From JBCBXA01 sp039816825 (GTDB lineage: Bacteria; Pseudomonadota; Alphaproteobacteria; Rhizobiales; Rhizobiaceae), in the NCBI GenBank assembly GCA_039816825.1, contig JBCBXA010000010.1, positions 1-54,925 on the forward strand: a DNA stretch of 54,925 nt, written 5' to 3'. The notes beneath the pieces are model-generated. The model ran no database searches. It was not told the origin of the DNA and saw nothing but the letters and a program-made list of their open reading frames with translations. Below, piece after piece: positions 1 to 8,612 of the stretch. The position numbers were made by a program, and so were the translations under genes. Positions within the stretch are counted from its first letter, which is position 1; each line of letters opens with the position of its first letter.

Positions 1-236
1 ATGGCTACGCCACGGTCTGCCGCCTCGATGTGGGTCACGTCGCGGTCGCCGATGACGAGTTGCCCAGAAGTCGCTTCTTCCAAACCTGCAATGAGGCGCA
101 AAAGCGTGGACTTGCCGCAGCCCGACGGGCCAACGAAGACGACGAACTCGCCGGAATTGATGGCGAGATCGACGGAATGAATGACATCCACCGGTCCGAA
201 GGACTTTTTGAGCTTGTTGAGCTTAACGTCGGCCAT
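1..236 (-). CDS. ABC transporter ATP-binding protein (MalK/UgpC type), partial
   Basis: This is the N-terminal 78 residues of a sugar-importer ATPase; the rest lies beyond the left edge. It opens MADVKLNKLKKSF, and a textbook Walker A (GPSGCGKST) follows near residue 37, then LLRLIAGLEE. This is the pattern of the MalK/UgpC/MsmK ATPases that energise carbohydrate ABC importers. It lies 36 bases downstream of the iclR-type gene on the same strand, so the two are probably cotranscribed. It most likely powers the two permeases encoded divergently at 2763-4668, which have no ATPase of their own. The substrate is inferred from context. Confidence 0.9.
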   Translation of the reverse strand, partial: MADVKLNKLKKSFGPVDVIHSVDLAINSGEFVVFVGPSGCGKSTLLRLIAGLEEATSGQLVIGDRDVTHIEAADRGVA

Positions 237-272
237 TGTGGCACTCCCCTGATGCAATTGGTTTGAATGACA

Positions 273-1127
273 TTAGCTGCGTCTTGGTCCCATGCGCAGC
301 GATAGGTCTTCGGTGATGGCCCGGGCGGTTTCGGCCACAAGACCGCTCCAGCCTTTCAATGTTTCCATGGGCACCCGGTAAGACGGCGCGGTGACCGAGA
401 TGCCACCGACAGTATTGCCATCATGTGCCGAAACGGGTGCTGCCACGCAGTGGATGCCGGGCTCGTGTTCTTCTCGGTCGAAGGAAATGCCATCTGCTCG
501 GATGCTCTCAAGTTCGCTCTCAAGGGCATCGACTGAAATGATGGTGCTGGGCGTGTGCTGGTGAAAGCGCATGCGGCTTATGCGTTCGCTGGCGTCGGCG
601 GCATCAAGCGCGGCGAGTGCTGCCTTGCCTACGCCAGTGCAATAGGACGGTGAGGCCTTGCCGATCTGGCTGTGCATCCGGACCGATTGCCGGGCATCAA
701 ACTTGTCGAGATAGACAACCTCAATGTCGCGCAGAATACCTAGATGGACCGTTTCGCCCGTGGCTTCATGGAGGCGCTGAATATGCGGTGCCGCGACCTG
801 GCGGACTTCGTTCCCATCCCACGCACGGGCGGCGAGGCCAAGCAGGCGCAGACCCAGGCGATACGAATGGTCTGGCGCAACTTCCAGCAGGCCTTCGTCG
901 ATGAGGTTGGAAAGCTGCCGGTGCAGAGTGCCGCGCGGCTGTGTGGTCTGGGCGAGGAGATCTTTGAAACGGAGAGGACTTTCGGAAAAGGCCACTAGGT
1001 CGAGAACGGACATGGCCTTGCCCAGCGTTCCCGTGCCACTGGTACTATGCCCATTGGTCGCCAGGCGCTCATCTGTCATCGAAGCACCGTGATTATCCAT
1101 ATGCACTGAGCGCTGCTCCGCTGCCAT
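273..1127 (-). CDS. IclR-family transcriptional regulator
   Basis: A 284-residue regulator with an N-terminal winged helix-turn-helix (about residues 33-95, with PRGTLHRQLSNLIDEGLL as the recognition region) and a C-terminal IclR effector domain (GKASPSYCTGVGKAALAAL, then EHEPGIHCVAAPV). The reading frame continues upstream, but I chose the ATG at 1127 because a GGGAGG ribosome site lies about nine bases before it; ATGs at 1100 and 1079 lack one. It is divergent from the alpha-galactoside operon and is its likely local regulator, probably sensing a galactoside or a galactonate-pathway intermediate. The effector is not readable from sequence. Confidence 0.9.
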   Translation of the reverse strand: MAAEQRSVHMDNHGASMTDERLATNGHSTSGTGTLGKAMSVLDLVAFSESPLRFKDLLAQTTQPRGTLHRQLSNLIDEGLLEVAPDHSYRLGLRLLGLAARAWDGNEVRQVAAPHIQRLHEATGETVHLGILRDIEVVYLDKFDARQSVRMHSQIGKASPSYCTGVGKAALAALDAADASERISRMRFHQHTPSTIISVDALESELESIRADGISFDREEHEPGIHCVAAPVSAHDGNTVGGISVTAPSYRVPMETLKGWSGLVAETARAITEDLSLRMGPRRS

Positions 1128-1212
1128 GTGCAAATCCCTCCCCCATTTCACTGGGCCTGTCGCGGCGGGTTCCTCCCGACAATTTTGGGTTTTCCAAACA
1201 TCGCCACCCGCC

Positions 1213-1275
1213 TTGACGTCGCCGACGCTAGATGGAATGTTCCACTTAGTCAAACGGCGTTCCGCATAATGGAAC
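1213..1275 (+). promoter_or_regulatory. Divergent control region with two palindromic candidate IclR operators
   Basis: The 258 bases between the regulator and the binding-protein gene carry two inverted repeats of the same half-site: TGGAA-N2-TTCCA at 1233-1244 and GTTCC-N7-GGAAC at 1259-1275. A -35-like TTGACG sits at 1213-1218, and CATAAT at 1265-1270 (inside the second palindrome) is a possible -10. A further weak repeat, TTTGG-N5-CCAAA, is at 1184-1198. IclR proteins bind short palindromes in their own divergent promoters, so these are reasonable operators. The promoter elements are weak matches. Confidence 0.5.
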
Positions 1276-1385
1276 TGCATAAGTCGGAAACATTGTGCCC
1301 GCCGAACGACGTTGCAACTGCGGTTTGTCCGTGGAACGCTTCTATCCAGCGATCCGGATTTGGATCGCGCACCGGGAGGAAATTT

Positions 1386-2621
1386 ATGAAAACTGTGCTC
1401 AAGACGGGTGCCGTTACGCTCGCCGCTTCGCTTTTTGCGACGGTGGCCATGGCATCTGAACTCAACATCATCTTCGATGACACCAACCCTGCTCCAAAAG
1501 AGGGTTTTGAGGCTGCGGTTGCTGCTTTCCAGGCTGCAAACCCAGACATCGAAGTGAAGGTCTCGATCAACGATCGTGAAGCTCACAAGACCGCTATCGG
1601 CAACTTCCTTGCTGCTGACGCGCCAGACCTGACCACATGGTATCCGGGCAACCGCATGGGCCCCTATGTCGATGAAGGCCTCTTCATGGACATCTCTGAG
1701 CTGTGGGCATCGGACGAGAACCTGTCGTCCAACTTCGAGGCCATCAAGCCGACAATGACTCGTGACGGCAAGCAGTGGGGCGTGCCTTACTCCTACTATC
1801 AGTGGGGCGTCTATTACCGCAAAGACATCTACGACAAGCTAGGCCTGTCCGAGCCTGCCACCTGGGACGAACTGCTCGCAAACTGCGATACGCTCAAGGA
1901 AAATGGTGTGACGCCGTTCACCATCGGCACCAAGTTCCTTTGGACTGCAGCTGGCGTGTTTGACTATCTGAACCTGCGTACAAACGGCTACGATGTGCAC
2001 AACGGCCTGACCGGAGGCACCATCAAGTACACCGACCCGCGCATTCAGGCGACGTTCGACAATTGGGAAACCATGCTTGAACGCTGCACATTCGTGGACA
2101 ACCACTCGACCATGAGCTGGCAGGACGCGATTGCACCTTTCGCAAATGGTGACGCAGCTCACTACGTAATGGGCAACTTCGCCGTCGACGGCTTCAAGAA
2201 TGCCGGCCTGACCGAAGAGCAGATCGACTTCTTCCAGTTCCCAGAGATCAACGCTGATGTGGCTCGCGCTGAAGAAGCACCTGCGGATGCCTTCTTCATC
2301 CCAGCCAAGGCGAAGAATGTTGAGAACGCCAAGAAGTTCCTGTCGTTCATCGCTCAGCCAGAGATCCAGGCTCAGTGGAACAAGACCATCGGTCAGCTGC
2401 CGCCAAATTCTCAGGCTGAGATCAGCAAGGACGACAAGTTCATCGTTGAAGGCTTTGAGACCGTATCGACCGCTGCTGGTCTGGCACAGTTCTACGACCG
2501 TGACGCCCCAGGCGAAATGGCTAAGGCTGGCATGGAAGGCTTCCAGCAGTTCATGAACGACCCATCCAAGCGTGACGAGATCCTCACACGCCTCGATGAA
2601 GTTCAGGCAGAAGTTTACTAA
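1386..2621 (+). CDS. Sugar ABC transporter substrate-binding protein
   Basis: A 411-residue periplasmic binding protein of the SBP_bac_1 class. A Sec signal peptide (MKTVLKTGAVTLAASLFATVAMA) precedes the mature start SELNII. The mature protein has the family's typical features, including many aromatic residues in the cleft region (TTWYPGNRMG, YSYYQWGVYY). The start at 1386 is fixed by GGGAGGA five bases upstream and by the signal peptide; the longer open frame from 1128 is not coding. It heads the operon with permeases and an alpha-galactosidase, suggesting raffinose- or melibiose-type ligands. Proline codons are mostly CCA, as in the porin gene, hinting at high expression. Confidence 0.92.
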   Translation: MKTVLKTGAVTLAASLFATVAMASELNIIFDDTNPAPKEGFEAAVAAFQAANPDIEVKVSINDREAHKTAIGNFLAADAPDLTTWYPGNRMGPYVDEGLFMDISELWASDENLSSNFEAIKPTMTRDGKQWGVPYSYYQWGVYYRKDIYDKLGLSEPATWDELLANCDTLKENGVTPFTIGTKFLWTAAGVFDYLNLRTNGYDVHNGLTGGTIKYTDPRIQATFDNWETMLERCTFVDNHSTMSWQDAIAPFANGDAAHYVMGNFAVDGFKNAGLTEEQIDFFQFPEINADVARAEEAPADAFFIPAKAKNVENAKKFLSFIAQPEIQAQWNKTIGQLPPNSQAEISKDDKFIVEGFETVSTAAGLAQFYDRDAPGEMAKAGMEGFQQFMNDPSKRDEILTRLDEVQAEVY

Positions 2622-2634
2622 GACCTCGATTTGG

Positions 2635-2662
2635 GCGGGCGGCCTCGGTCGCCCGCTTCTTC
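2635..2662 (+). terminator. Intercistronic hairpin after the binding-protein gene
   Basis: A GC-rich stem of nine pairs (GCGGGCGGC against GTCGCCCGC, one G-U pair) closes a CTCG tetraloop at 2635-2656 and is followed by TTCTTC. It lies 14 bases after the binding-protein stop. Hairpins here commonly stabilise the upstream mRNA or partly terminate, so that binding protein exceeds permease. The weak T-run suggests attenuation or processing rather than full termination. Confidence 0.55.
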
Positions 2663-2762
2663 GCCGCCATCGGCATCTCCAAGCCAAGACGACTGTCTTG
2701 CAGATTCCGATTTCGGCGCAGTCATATGCGATCCGATATTTCAGAGCGCAGGGGAGGGCGCG

Positions 2763-3794
2763 ATGAGCACCGCCGCTTTATCCAACTCCGACCAGATGTC
2801 TGGCGCTATCACCGAGGTGGCCCGCGCCGCTGACGAGCGCACATGGTTCCAGCGCAATCGACTGGCCATCGTTCCGTGGCTTTTCCTGGCGCCTGCGATC
2901 CTGTTCTTCATGGTCTATGTGATCGTGCCGATCTTCCAGTCGATCGCGATCTCCTTTTATGACTGGAACGGTCTCTACAGGCCAGATGGAAGCTGGTCCG
3001 CCGAGTGGGTCGGCTGGGACAATTACGCCAAGCTCTGGGATGATCCGAAGTTCTGGACGTCGCTCGTCAACAACGTGCTTTGGCTGCTGCTCTTCATGTT
3101 GGCCGTTCCCGCTGGGCTGGGCATCGCCCTGTTCCTTAACCAGACCACGCCAGGCATGCGGATTTACAAGTCGCTATTCTTCTTCCCGTTCGTGATCAGT
3201 CAGGTCGTTGTCGGTCTTATTTTCGGATGGTTCTACAACCCAGATTTCGGCATCGTTGGGCAGGTCTGGAAGTTCTTCTTCTGTGAGGAAGTCATCAACA
3301 TTGTCGGCAATGTCTCGACGCGTTGCTCAGTCGCGCCGCCTGCACTGCTGGCGAGTGAAGAGTACGCGACTTACGGCCTGATTGCCGCCGGTCTCTGGCC
3401 GCAGATCGCTTACTGCATGATCCTTTATCTCACCGGCCTCAACAACGTTTCCTCTGAGATGATTGAGGCTGGCCGCCTTGATGGCGCTAAGGGGTGGAAA
3501 ATGCTGCGCTATGTTGTGCTGCCGCAGCTAAAGCCAGCCACATTTATCGCCGTGGTGGTGACTGTCATCGGCGCGCTTAGATCGTTCGATCTGGTGGCAA
3601 TCATGACGCAGGGAGGACCGGGGCAGGGCTCTACCAATGTGCTCGCATTCTACATGTATGAGACGGCGCTCGGTGAGTTTGGCTTCCGATATGGGTATGG
3701 CTCTGCCATCGCCACGGTTCTGTTCGCCATCATGCTCGTTTACATCAGCTACTTCCTCTACCGGATGTACCAGGACGAAAAGGTAGGGCGCTAA
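2763..3794 (+). CDS. Sugar ABC transporter permease (MalF-like)
   Basis: A 343-residue inner-membrane permease with six predicted transmembrane segments, the first at about residues 37-58 (WLFLAPAILFFMVYVIVPIF). The EAA loop, which contacts the ATPase, is visible near the C-terminal half (EMIEAGRLDGAKGWKMLRYVVLPQLKP). GGGGAGGG just upstream supports the ATG at 2763; the frame continues upstream without a better start. An extra-cytoplasmic stretch around residues 175-200 carries two cysteines (FFFCEEV, STRCSVA), longer than in minimal MalF homologues. It pairs with the next gene. Confidence 0.92.
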   Translation: MSTAALSNSDQMSGAITEVARAADERTWFQRNRLAIVPWLFLAPAILFFMVYVIVPIFQSIAISFYDWNGLYRPDGSWSAEWVGWDNYAKLWDDPKFWTSLVNNVLWLLLFMLAVPAGLGIALFLNQTTPGMRIYKSLFFFPFVISQVVVGLIFGWFYNPDFGIVGQVWKFFFCEEVINIVGNVSTRCSVAPPALLASEEYATYGLIAAGLWPQIAYCMILYLTGLNNVSSEMIEAGRLDGAKGWKMLRYVVLPQLKPATFIAVVVTVIGALRSFDLVAIMTQGGPGQGSTNVLAFYMYETALGEFGFRYGYGSAIATVLFAIMLVYISYFLYRMYQDEKVGR

Positions 3795-3795
3795 G

Positions 3796-4668
3796 ATGTT
3801 TCCCAAACCAGTAGAGAATTCCGGTCGCGGCGTTTTTCTCGGCTACAATGTGGCCGTTCCTATTGCGCTGTTCATCTGGCTCCTGCCGCTGTTGGCGATT
3901 TTCATGACCTCCATCCGCCCCGAAAGCGACATCGCATCGGGCAACGTGTTTGGATGGCCGTCTGATTTCCTGCTGATCGAGAATTACTGGCAGGTCATTC
4001 AGGAAACGAAGATGGGCCAGTATTTCTGGAACTCCATCATCATCACGGTGCCGACGGTTATCCTGTCCATCTCGCTCGCGTGCCTGGCCGGCTACGCCCT
4101 GGCTATTTACAAGGTGCCGCTGCCGTTCCTCGGCAATTGGAACGTGGCCGTGCCTCTGTTTCTTTTGTTCGTCGCAGGCAACTTTGTGCCGTTCCAGATC
4201 CTGATGGTGCCGGTTCGTGATCTTTCCAACTCGCTTGGCATCTACAACACGGTCTGGGGTCTGGTGTTGTTCCACTCCGCCTTCCAGACCGGCTTCTGCA
4301 CGCTCTTCATGCGCAACTTCATCAAGGCGCTGCCATATGAGTTGATCGAGAGCGCGCGCATTGAAGGTGTCGGAGAGTTCAGGATCTTCTGGCACGTCGT
4401 GCTGCCGCTGGTGCGCCCGGCGCTCGCTGCTCTGGCTGTGCTGATCTTCACCTTCATCTGGAACGAGTATTTCTGGGCGACCGTTCTCACCACCGACGAC
4501 ACGGTGAAGCCCATCACCGCCGGCATCGAGAGCATTAAGGGTCAGTATCTGACAACTTGGAGCCTTTATTCCGCCGCTGCACTGATGGCTGCTGTTCCGC
4601 CGGTTTTGATGTTCTTCGCGATGCAGAAACACTTCATCGCAGGTCTGACGCTCGGCGCCGTCAAATAG
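3796..4668 (+). CDS. Sugar ABC transporter permease (MalG-like)
   Basis: A 290-residue second permease starting one base after the stop of the first, so the two are translationally coupled. It has the MalG layout: an N-terminal segment (VAVPIALFIWLLPLLAIF), five further membrane spans and an EAA loop (ELIESARIEGVGEFRIFWHVVLPLVRP). It ends in the usual HFIAGLTLGAVK tail. With the MalF-like partner it forms the membrane channel of the importer. Confidence 0.93.
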   Translation: MFPKPVENSGRGVFLGYNVAVPIALFIWLLPLLAIFMTSIRPESDIASGNVFGWPSDFLLIENYWQVIQETKMGQYFWNSIIITVPTVILSISLACLAGYALAIYKVPLPFLGNWNVAVPLFLLFVAGNFVPFQILMVPVRDLSNSLGIYNTVWGLVLFHSAFQTGFCTLFMRNFIKALPYELIESARIEGVGEFRIFWHVVLPLVRPALAALAVLIFTFIWNEYFWATVLTTDDTVKPITAGIESIKGQYLTTWSLYSAAALMAAVPPVLMFFAMQKHFIAGLTLGAVK

Positions 4669-4678
4669 GCTCACTCTC

Positions 4679-6835
4679 ATGTCTGAAACGACCCATACGC
4701 TCCGTCTCGACGGGGCGGCCACAACGCTCGTCTTGAGTTGGGAAGATGATATCCCGGTCATGATCTATCACGGGCAGTTGTTACCCGAGGATTTGAGCCT
4801 CGACACGCTCGTTGGCATGGCAACACGGCCGGTGCCTTATGGGACCCTTGATGAGAACCGACCCATCAGCCTGCACCCAGAACTCGGTCGCGGTTTCATG
4901 GGGCATCCGGCGCTGATCGCCCACCGGCCTCAGGCTATGGGCAGCGGATGGGCCGGCCTGTTCAAGCTTTCCCGCGTTTACGAGATCGAGGATGGCGTGC
5001 AGTTCGGCCTGCACGATGCGGATCGTGGCCTCGACTTACTGATCACCATTCGGTTGTGCCCAGAAACGGATGTTGCAACCTTCTCGGCGCAGCTCACCAA
5101 CACGTCTGATGCGCCCATTATTGTGGATTGGTTCGCCGCACCGACACTCTCCATCCCTCAGGCTCTGAGTGAGCATATGTCGTTTCATGGTCGGTGGACG
5201 GCGGAGTTTGAGATCGACCGCAAACCCATCCCATTAGGACTGTCCAAACGAGAGAACCGACGCGGGCGCACGTCTCACGAAGCGTTTCCCGGCACCATCC
5301 TGCTGGCCCCCACGACTGACGAAGAGACGGGTCCTTGCCTCGGTGTGCACATGGGCTGGAGCGGCAATCATCGCATGCTGCTGGAACGCATGCCCACCGG
5401 TGATACCCAGTTGCAGATGGGGATTTTGATGTTCTCAGGTGAGGGCACGCTGGAGCCGGGCAAGCACCTCAATACGCCTGAAGTCTATATTGCGCGTTCG
5501 GGCCAAGGCCTGAACGATCTGAGCCAGAAGCTGCACGCCTATCTGCGCAAGCACGTTCTGGACTTTCCAGATAAGAAGAAGCCGCGCCCCGTGACGGTGA
5601 ATACGTGGGAAGCGCTCTATTTCGATCATGACCCCGAGAAGCTGACGGCGCTTGTTGATGCGGCGGCGGAGATCGGTGCCGAGCGCTTTGTGCTCGATGA
5701 TGGCTGGTTCCTCGGTCGTGACGACGACACGTCCAGCCTTGGCGATTGGTACGCCGATCCCAAAAAATATCCTGACGGGCTGGAACCGCTTGCCAGCTAT
5801 GTGCGGAGCAAGGGGCTGGAGTTCGGCCTCTGGGTGGAGCCTGAGATGGTGAACCCATCGTCTGAGCTCTATCGCAAACATCCTGATTGGGCCCTTGGTC
5901 TGGGCAACTATCCGGTGCTTCTTGGGCGCAACCAGCTCGTGCTTGATCTCACCAATCCGGCGGTGACGGACTATCTGTTTGAGCGTCTCGACACCTTGGT
6001 CCGGGATCACCAGGTTTCGTACCTGAAGTGGGATATGAACCGGGACCTCGTCTTGCCTGGTGACTCGTCCGGCAATGCAGCGGTGCACCGGCAGACTCTT
6101 GCGCTGTACGCTCTGCTGGACAGGCTGGGGGAAGCCCACGCCGATCTTGAGATTGAAAGCTGCGCATCCGGCGGCGGTCGGGTAGATTATGAGATCTTGA
6201 AGCGCACGCATCGTTTCTGGACGTCCGATTCCAATGACGCTGTGGAGCGAGTGCGCATCCAGAACGGTTTCAGCTACTTCTTCCCGCCCGAAGTCATGGG
6301 CGCGCACATCGGCCCGGCCTGGTGCCACACCACGGGGCGCGGCTTCCACGCCGACTACAGAGCCTTGGTCTCCAGCTATGGGCACATGGGTGTTGAAGCT
6401 GATCTGACCACGATGGATGATCGTGATCGCGAGATCATCCGCAAGGCCATCCACGATCACAAGCAGGATCGAGAGCTTTGGCATTCAGGCACGTTTCATC
6501 GGGTTCGCACAGTTGATCCAAATCTTCTTGGCGCGCTGACTGTCGGGCCGGGACGCCGGCGGGCCAGAATGGTGCTGATGCAGATCGACCGACCGCGTTC
6601 CACAGTGCCCCCCGTGATATCCATCCCAGGTCTGGATCCGGAGCGCCGGTATCGCGTGACGCTGCAGACGATCAATCAGACTGTGCGCGACGCCAATCGA
6701 AGCTTTGACCATCCGCTCTTCTCAGACGGCTTTGTCCTGCGTGGAGCGGAACTGGAAAGCGTCGGCGTCAGTCTGCCGTCGCTTTACGCGCAATCGGGTC
6801 TGGCGCTTTCGATCAATTGCGCTGACACTCACTAG
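4679..6835 (+). CDS. Alpha-galactosidase, glycoside hydrolase family 36
   Basis: A 718-residue retaining alpha-galactosidase that removes terminal alpha-1,6-galactose from melibiose, raffinose and related sugars. No signal peptide is visible, so it acts in the cytoplasm on imported sugar. GH36 motifs are clear: LDDGWF near residue 340, GLWVEPEMVNP, LKWDMNRD with nucleophile Asp452, ESCASGGGR, and FWTSDSND with acid/base Asp517. The length fits bacterial GH36 enzymes. It starts 10 bases after the permease gene, and the island's function rests mainly on it. The ribosome site is weak. Confidence 0.95.
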   Translation: MSETTHTLRLDGAATTLVLSWEDDIPVMIYHGQLLPEDLSLDTLVGMATRPVPYGTLDENRPISLHPELGRGFMGHPALIAHRPQAMGSGWAGLFKLSRVYEIEDGVQFGLHDADRGLDLLITIRLCPETDVATFSAQLTNTSDAPIIVDWFAAPTLSIPQALSEHMSFHGRWTAEFEIDRKPIPLGLSKRENRRGRTSHEAFPGTILLAPTTDEETGPCLGVHMGWSGNHRMLLERMPTGDTQLQMGILMFSGEGTLEPGKHLNTPEVYIARSGQGLNDLSQKLHAYLRKHVLDFPDKKKPRPVTVNTWEALYFDHDPEKLTALVDAAAEIGAERFVLDDGWFLGRDDDTSSLGDWYADPKKYPDGLEPLASYVRSKGLEFGLWVEPEMVNPSSELYRKHPDWALGLGNYPVLLGRNQLVLDLTNPAVTDYLFERLDTLVRDHQVSYLKWDMNRDLVLPGDSSGNAAVHRQTLALYALLDRLGEAHADLEIESCASGGGRVDYEILKRTHRFWTSDSNDAVERVRIQNGFSYFFPPEVMGAHIGPAWCHTTGRGFHADYRALVSSYGHMGVEADLTTMDDRDREIIRKAIHDHKQDRELWHSGTFHRVRTVDPNLLGALTVGPGRRRARMVLMQIDRPRSTVPPVISIPGLDPERRYRVTLQTINQTVRDANRSFDHPLFSDGFVLRGAELESVGVSLPSLYAQSGLALSINCADTH

Positions 6836-6858
6836 CCCGGCCGGAAAGGAAGACAGCT

Positions 6859-7629
6859 ATGGAATTGAACGCCAGCTTTCACGATTTGAAGGGCAAGCAC
6901 GTCTTTATCACCGGTGGTGGTTCTGGAATTGGCGCGGCGCTGACCGAAGGTTTTGTGCGGCAAGGTTCGAACGTCGGCTTCAATGGATTGTCGGACCACG
7001 AACCGGTCGCGGAAAGGATGCGCAGCATCGGTCCGGGGAGCGCTCACTACATAGAGGCCGACAATCGCGATATCGATGCGCTTTACGCAGCTATGGATGA
7101 GGCCATCGCGAGGTTTGGCCCGATTGATGTCATGGTCAACAACGCGGCCCGTGATGACCGCCACAAGCTGCAAGATTGGGACGTTGAGGATTGGAACAAT
7201 TCCATCTTCACCAATCTGCGGCCTCAGCACTTCACTGCCAAGAAGGTTGCCCCTTCCATGATTGAGCGCGGCGAGGGCGTCATCATCAACCTGTCCTCCA
7301 TCAGCTACATGATGGGTAATGCGGGCTATCCGGCCTACGTGAGCGCCAAGGCGGGCATCACAGGCCTCACGCGCGGTCTGGCGCGGGAGCTGGGGCCCCA
7401 CGGCATCCGTGTGAACGCAGTGATGCCCGGTTGGATCTTCACCGAGCGGCAAGAAGATCTGTGGGCGACGCCCGAAGGTGTTGAAGGCCATATCGAACGC
7501 CAGTGCCTGAAACGAAAACTGATGCCCATCGATATGGTGGAGCCCGTCCTCTTTCTGGCCTCCAAAGCCTCCGGTGCCATGACAAGCCAAAGCGTTGTTG
7601 TTGATGGTGGCGTGGTGTTCGGTGCCTGA
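6859..7629 (+). CDS. SDR-family dehydrogenase, probable galactose (aldose) 1-dehydrogenase
   Basis: A 256-residue classical short-chain dehydrogenase. The cofactor motif GGGSGIG is near residue 18, NNAARD near residue 95, and the catalytic Ser...Tyr-x3-Lys is seen in LSSIS and YVSAKAG. The start has a good AAGGAAG site. Between an alpha-galactosidase and the galactonate-pathway kinase and aldolase, the natural role is oxidation of D-galactose to galactonolactone with NAD(P). That substrate is inferred from position: SDR sequences do not reveal it, and another sugar or polyol is possible. The stop overlaps the next start (TGATG). Confidence 0.85.
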   Translation: MELNASFHDLKGKHVFITGGGSGIGAALTEGFVRQGSNVGFNGLSDHEPVAERMRSIGPGSAHYIEADNRDIDALYAAMDEAIARFGPIDVMVNNAARDDRHKLQDWDVEDWNNSIFTNLRPQHFTAKKVAPSMIERGEGVIINLSSISYMMGNAGYPAYVSAKAGITGLTRGLARELGPHGIRVNAVMPGWIFTERQEDLWATPEGVEGHIERQCLKRKLMPIDMVEPVLFLASKASGAMTSQSVVVDGGVVFGA

Positions 7630-8612
7630 TGGACGTGCAAGAAACACATAAGCCAACTGCAGCACCCTCCTGGGTGGCGGTGGACTGGGGCACCAGCAAT
7701 TTGCGCGTCTGGGTTATGGATGCCGAAGGCGGCATTATTTCTGCGCTCAAGTCCGACAAGGGCATGTCCGGTCTGGTCTCCGCCGACTATGAGACTGTGT
7801 TGGTCGATCTCCTGAGTGAGCATTTGCGCGCCGAGTCCGTAAATGCACCTTTGCCTGTTGTGGTGTGCGGTATGGCTGGCAGTCGCAGCGGCTGGCTGGA
7901 CGCTGGCTATGTGGATCTGCCGGTTACGGCCTCGGAACTGATGGGATCGACCGTCTCGGTCCCTACAGACGACAAGAGACTGTCTGTCCATGTTCTTTCC
8001 GGCCTTCGCCAAATGCATCCGGCAGATGTGATGCGTGGGGAAGAGACCCAATTGGTGGGTTTTGCTGAAAGCAATCCGGGGTTTGTCGGTCACCTTTGTC
8101 TTCCGGGCACCCACTCCAAATGGGTCATGTTCGAAGCTGGCCGCATTGCCAACAGCCAGACGGTGATGACGGGAGAGTTGTTCGACATTTTGCGCAATCA
8201 CTCCATCCTGGCGAACTCTGTCGCCAGCGAGGCCGATGCCGGTCTTTCAACAGCAGCCTTTCTTGAAGGTGTGGAGCGAGGCTACTCGAACGCAGGCGCC
8301 GCGCTTGGGCAGCTCTTTAGCCTGCGGGCTGAAGATTTGGTGGGTTACGGCCGGACCAATCATGAGCGGCTTGCGGTCTTGTCCGGCCTTCTCGTTGGGT
8401 CAGAGTTTTTGACGGTCGCTCCGTCCGCAGATCTGCCCATTGTCTTCATAGGATCTGGGAAGCTTGGACCGCTTTATAAACGAGCCGCCCGGCACCTTGG
8501 TTTTGACGGCGATTCCATAAGTGGCGAAGAACTGGTGCTGCTCGGCCTCAAGCGCGCCTATGAAACACTGAAGGCGTCGGAGACGCGAAACGCGCAGGAG
8601 ATGGCCCAATGA
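7629..8612 (+). CDS. dgoK: 2-dehydro-3-deoxygalactonokinase
   Basis: A 327-residue DGOK-family kinase that phosphorylates 2-keto-3-deoxygalactonate to KDPGal with ATP in the De Ley-Doudoroff pathway. The N-terminal VAVDWGTSNLRVW is the family's phosphate-binding strand-loop. GMAGSRSGW, RGEETQLVGF, PGTHSKWV and MTGELFDIL are the other conserved DGOK blocks. It overlaps the SDR gene by one base and the aldolase gene by four, showing tight translational coupling. Confidence 0.93.
   Translation: MDVQETHKPTAAPSWVAVDWGTSNLRVWVMDAEGGIISALKSDKGMSGLVSADYETVLVDLLSEHLRAESVNAPLPVVVCGMAGSRSGWLDAGYVDLPVTASELMGSTVSVPTDDKRLSVHVLSGLRQMHPADVMRGEETQLVGFAESNPGFVGHLCLPGTHSKWVMFEAGRIANSQTVMTGELFDILRNHSILANSVASEADAGLSTAAFLEGVERGYSNAGAALGQLFSLRAEDLVGYGRTNHERLAVLSGLLVGSEFLTVAPSADLPIVFIGSGKLGPLYKRAARHLGFDGDSISGEELVLLGLKRAYETLKASETRNAQEMAQ

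Noticed and set aside
273..1586. The full 437-codon frame of the IclR gene
   Set aside because: The first 153 codons cross the divergent promoter and the binding-protein gene; ATG 1127 has the ribosome site.
3745..4761. A 338-codon minus-strand frame over the MalG-like permease
   Set aside because: Composition is that of an antisense shadow (rich in His, Gln, Arg) and the plus-strand gene is clear.
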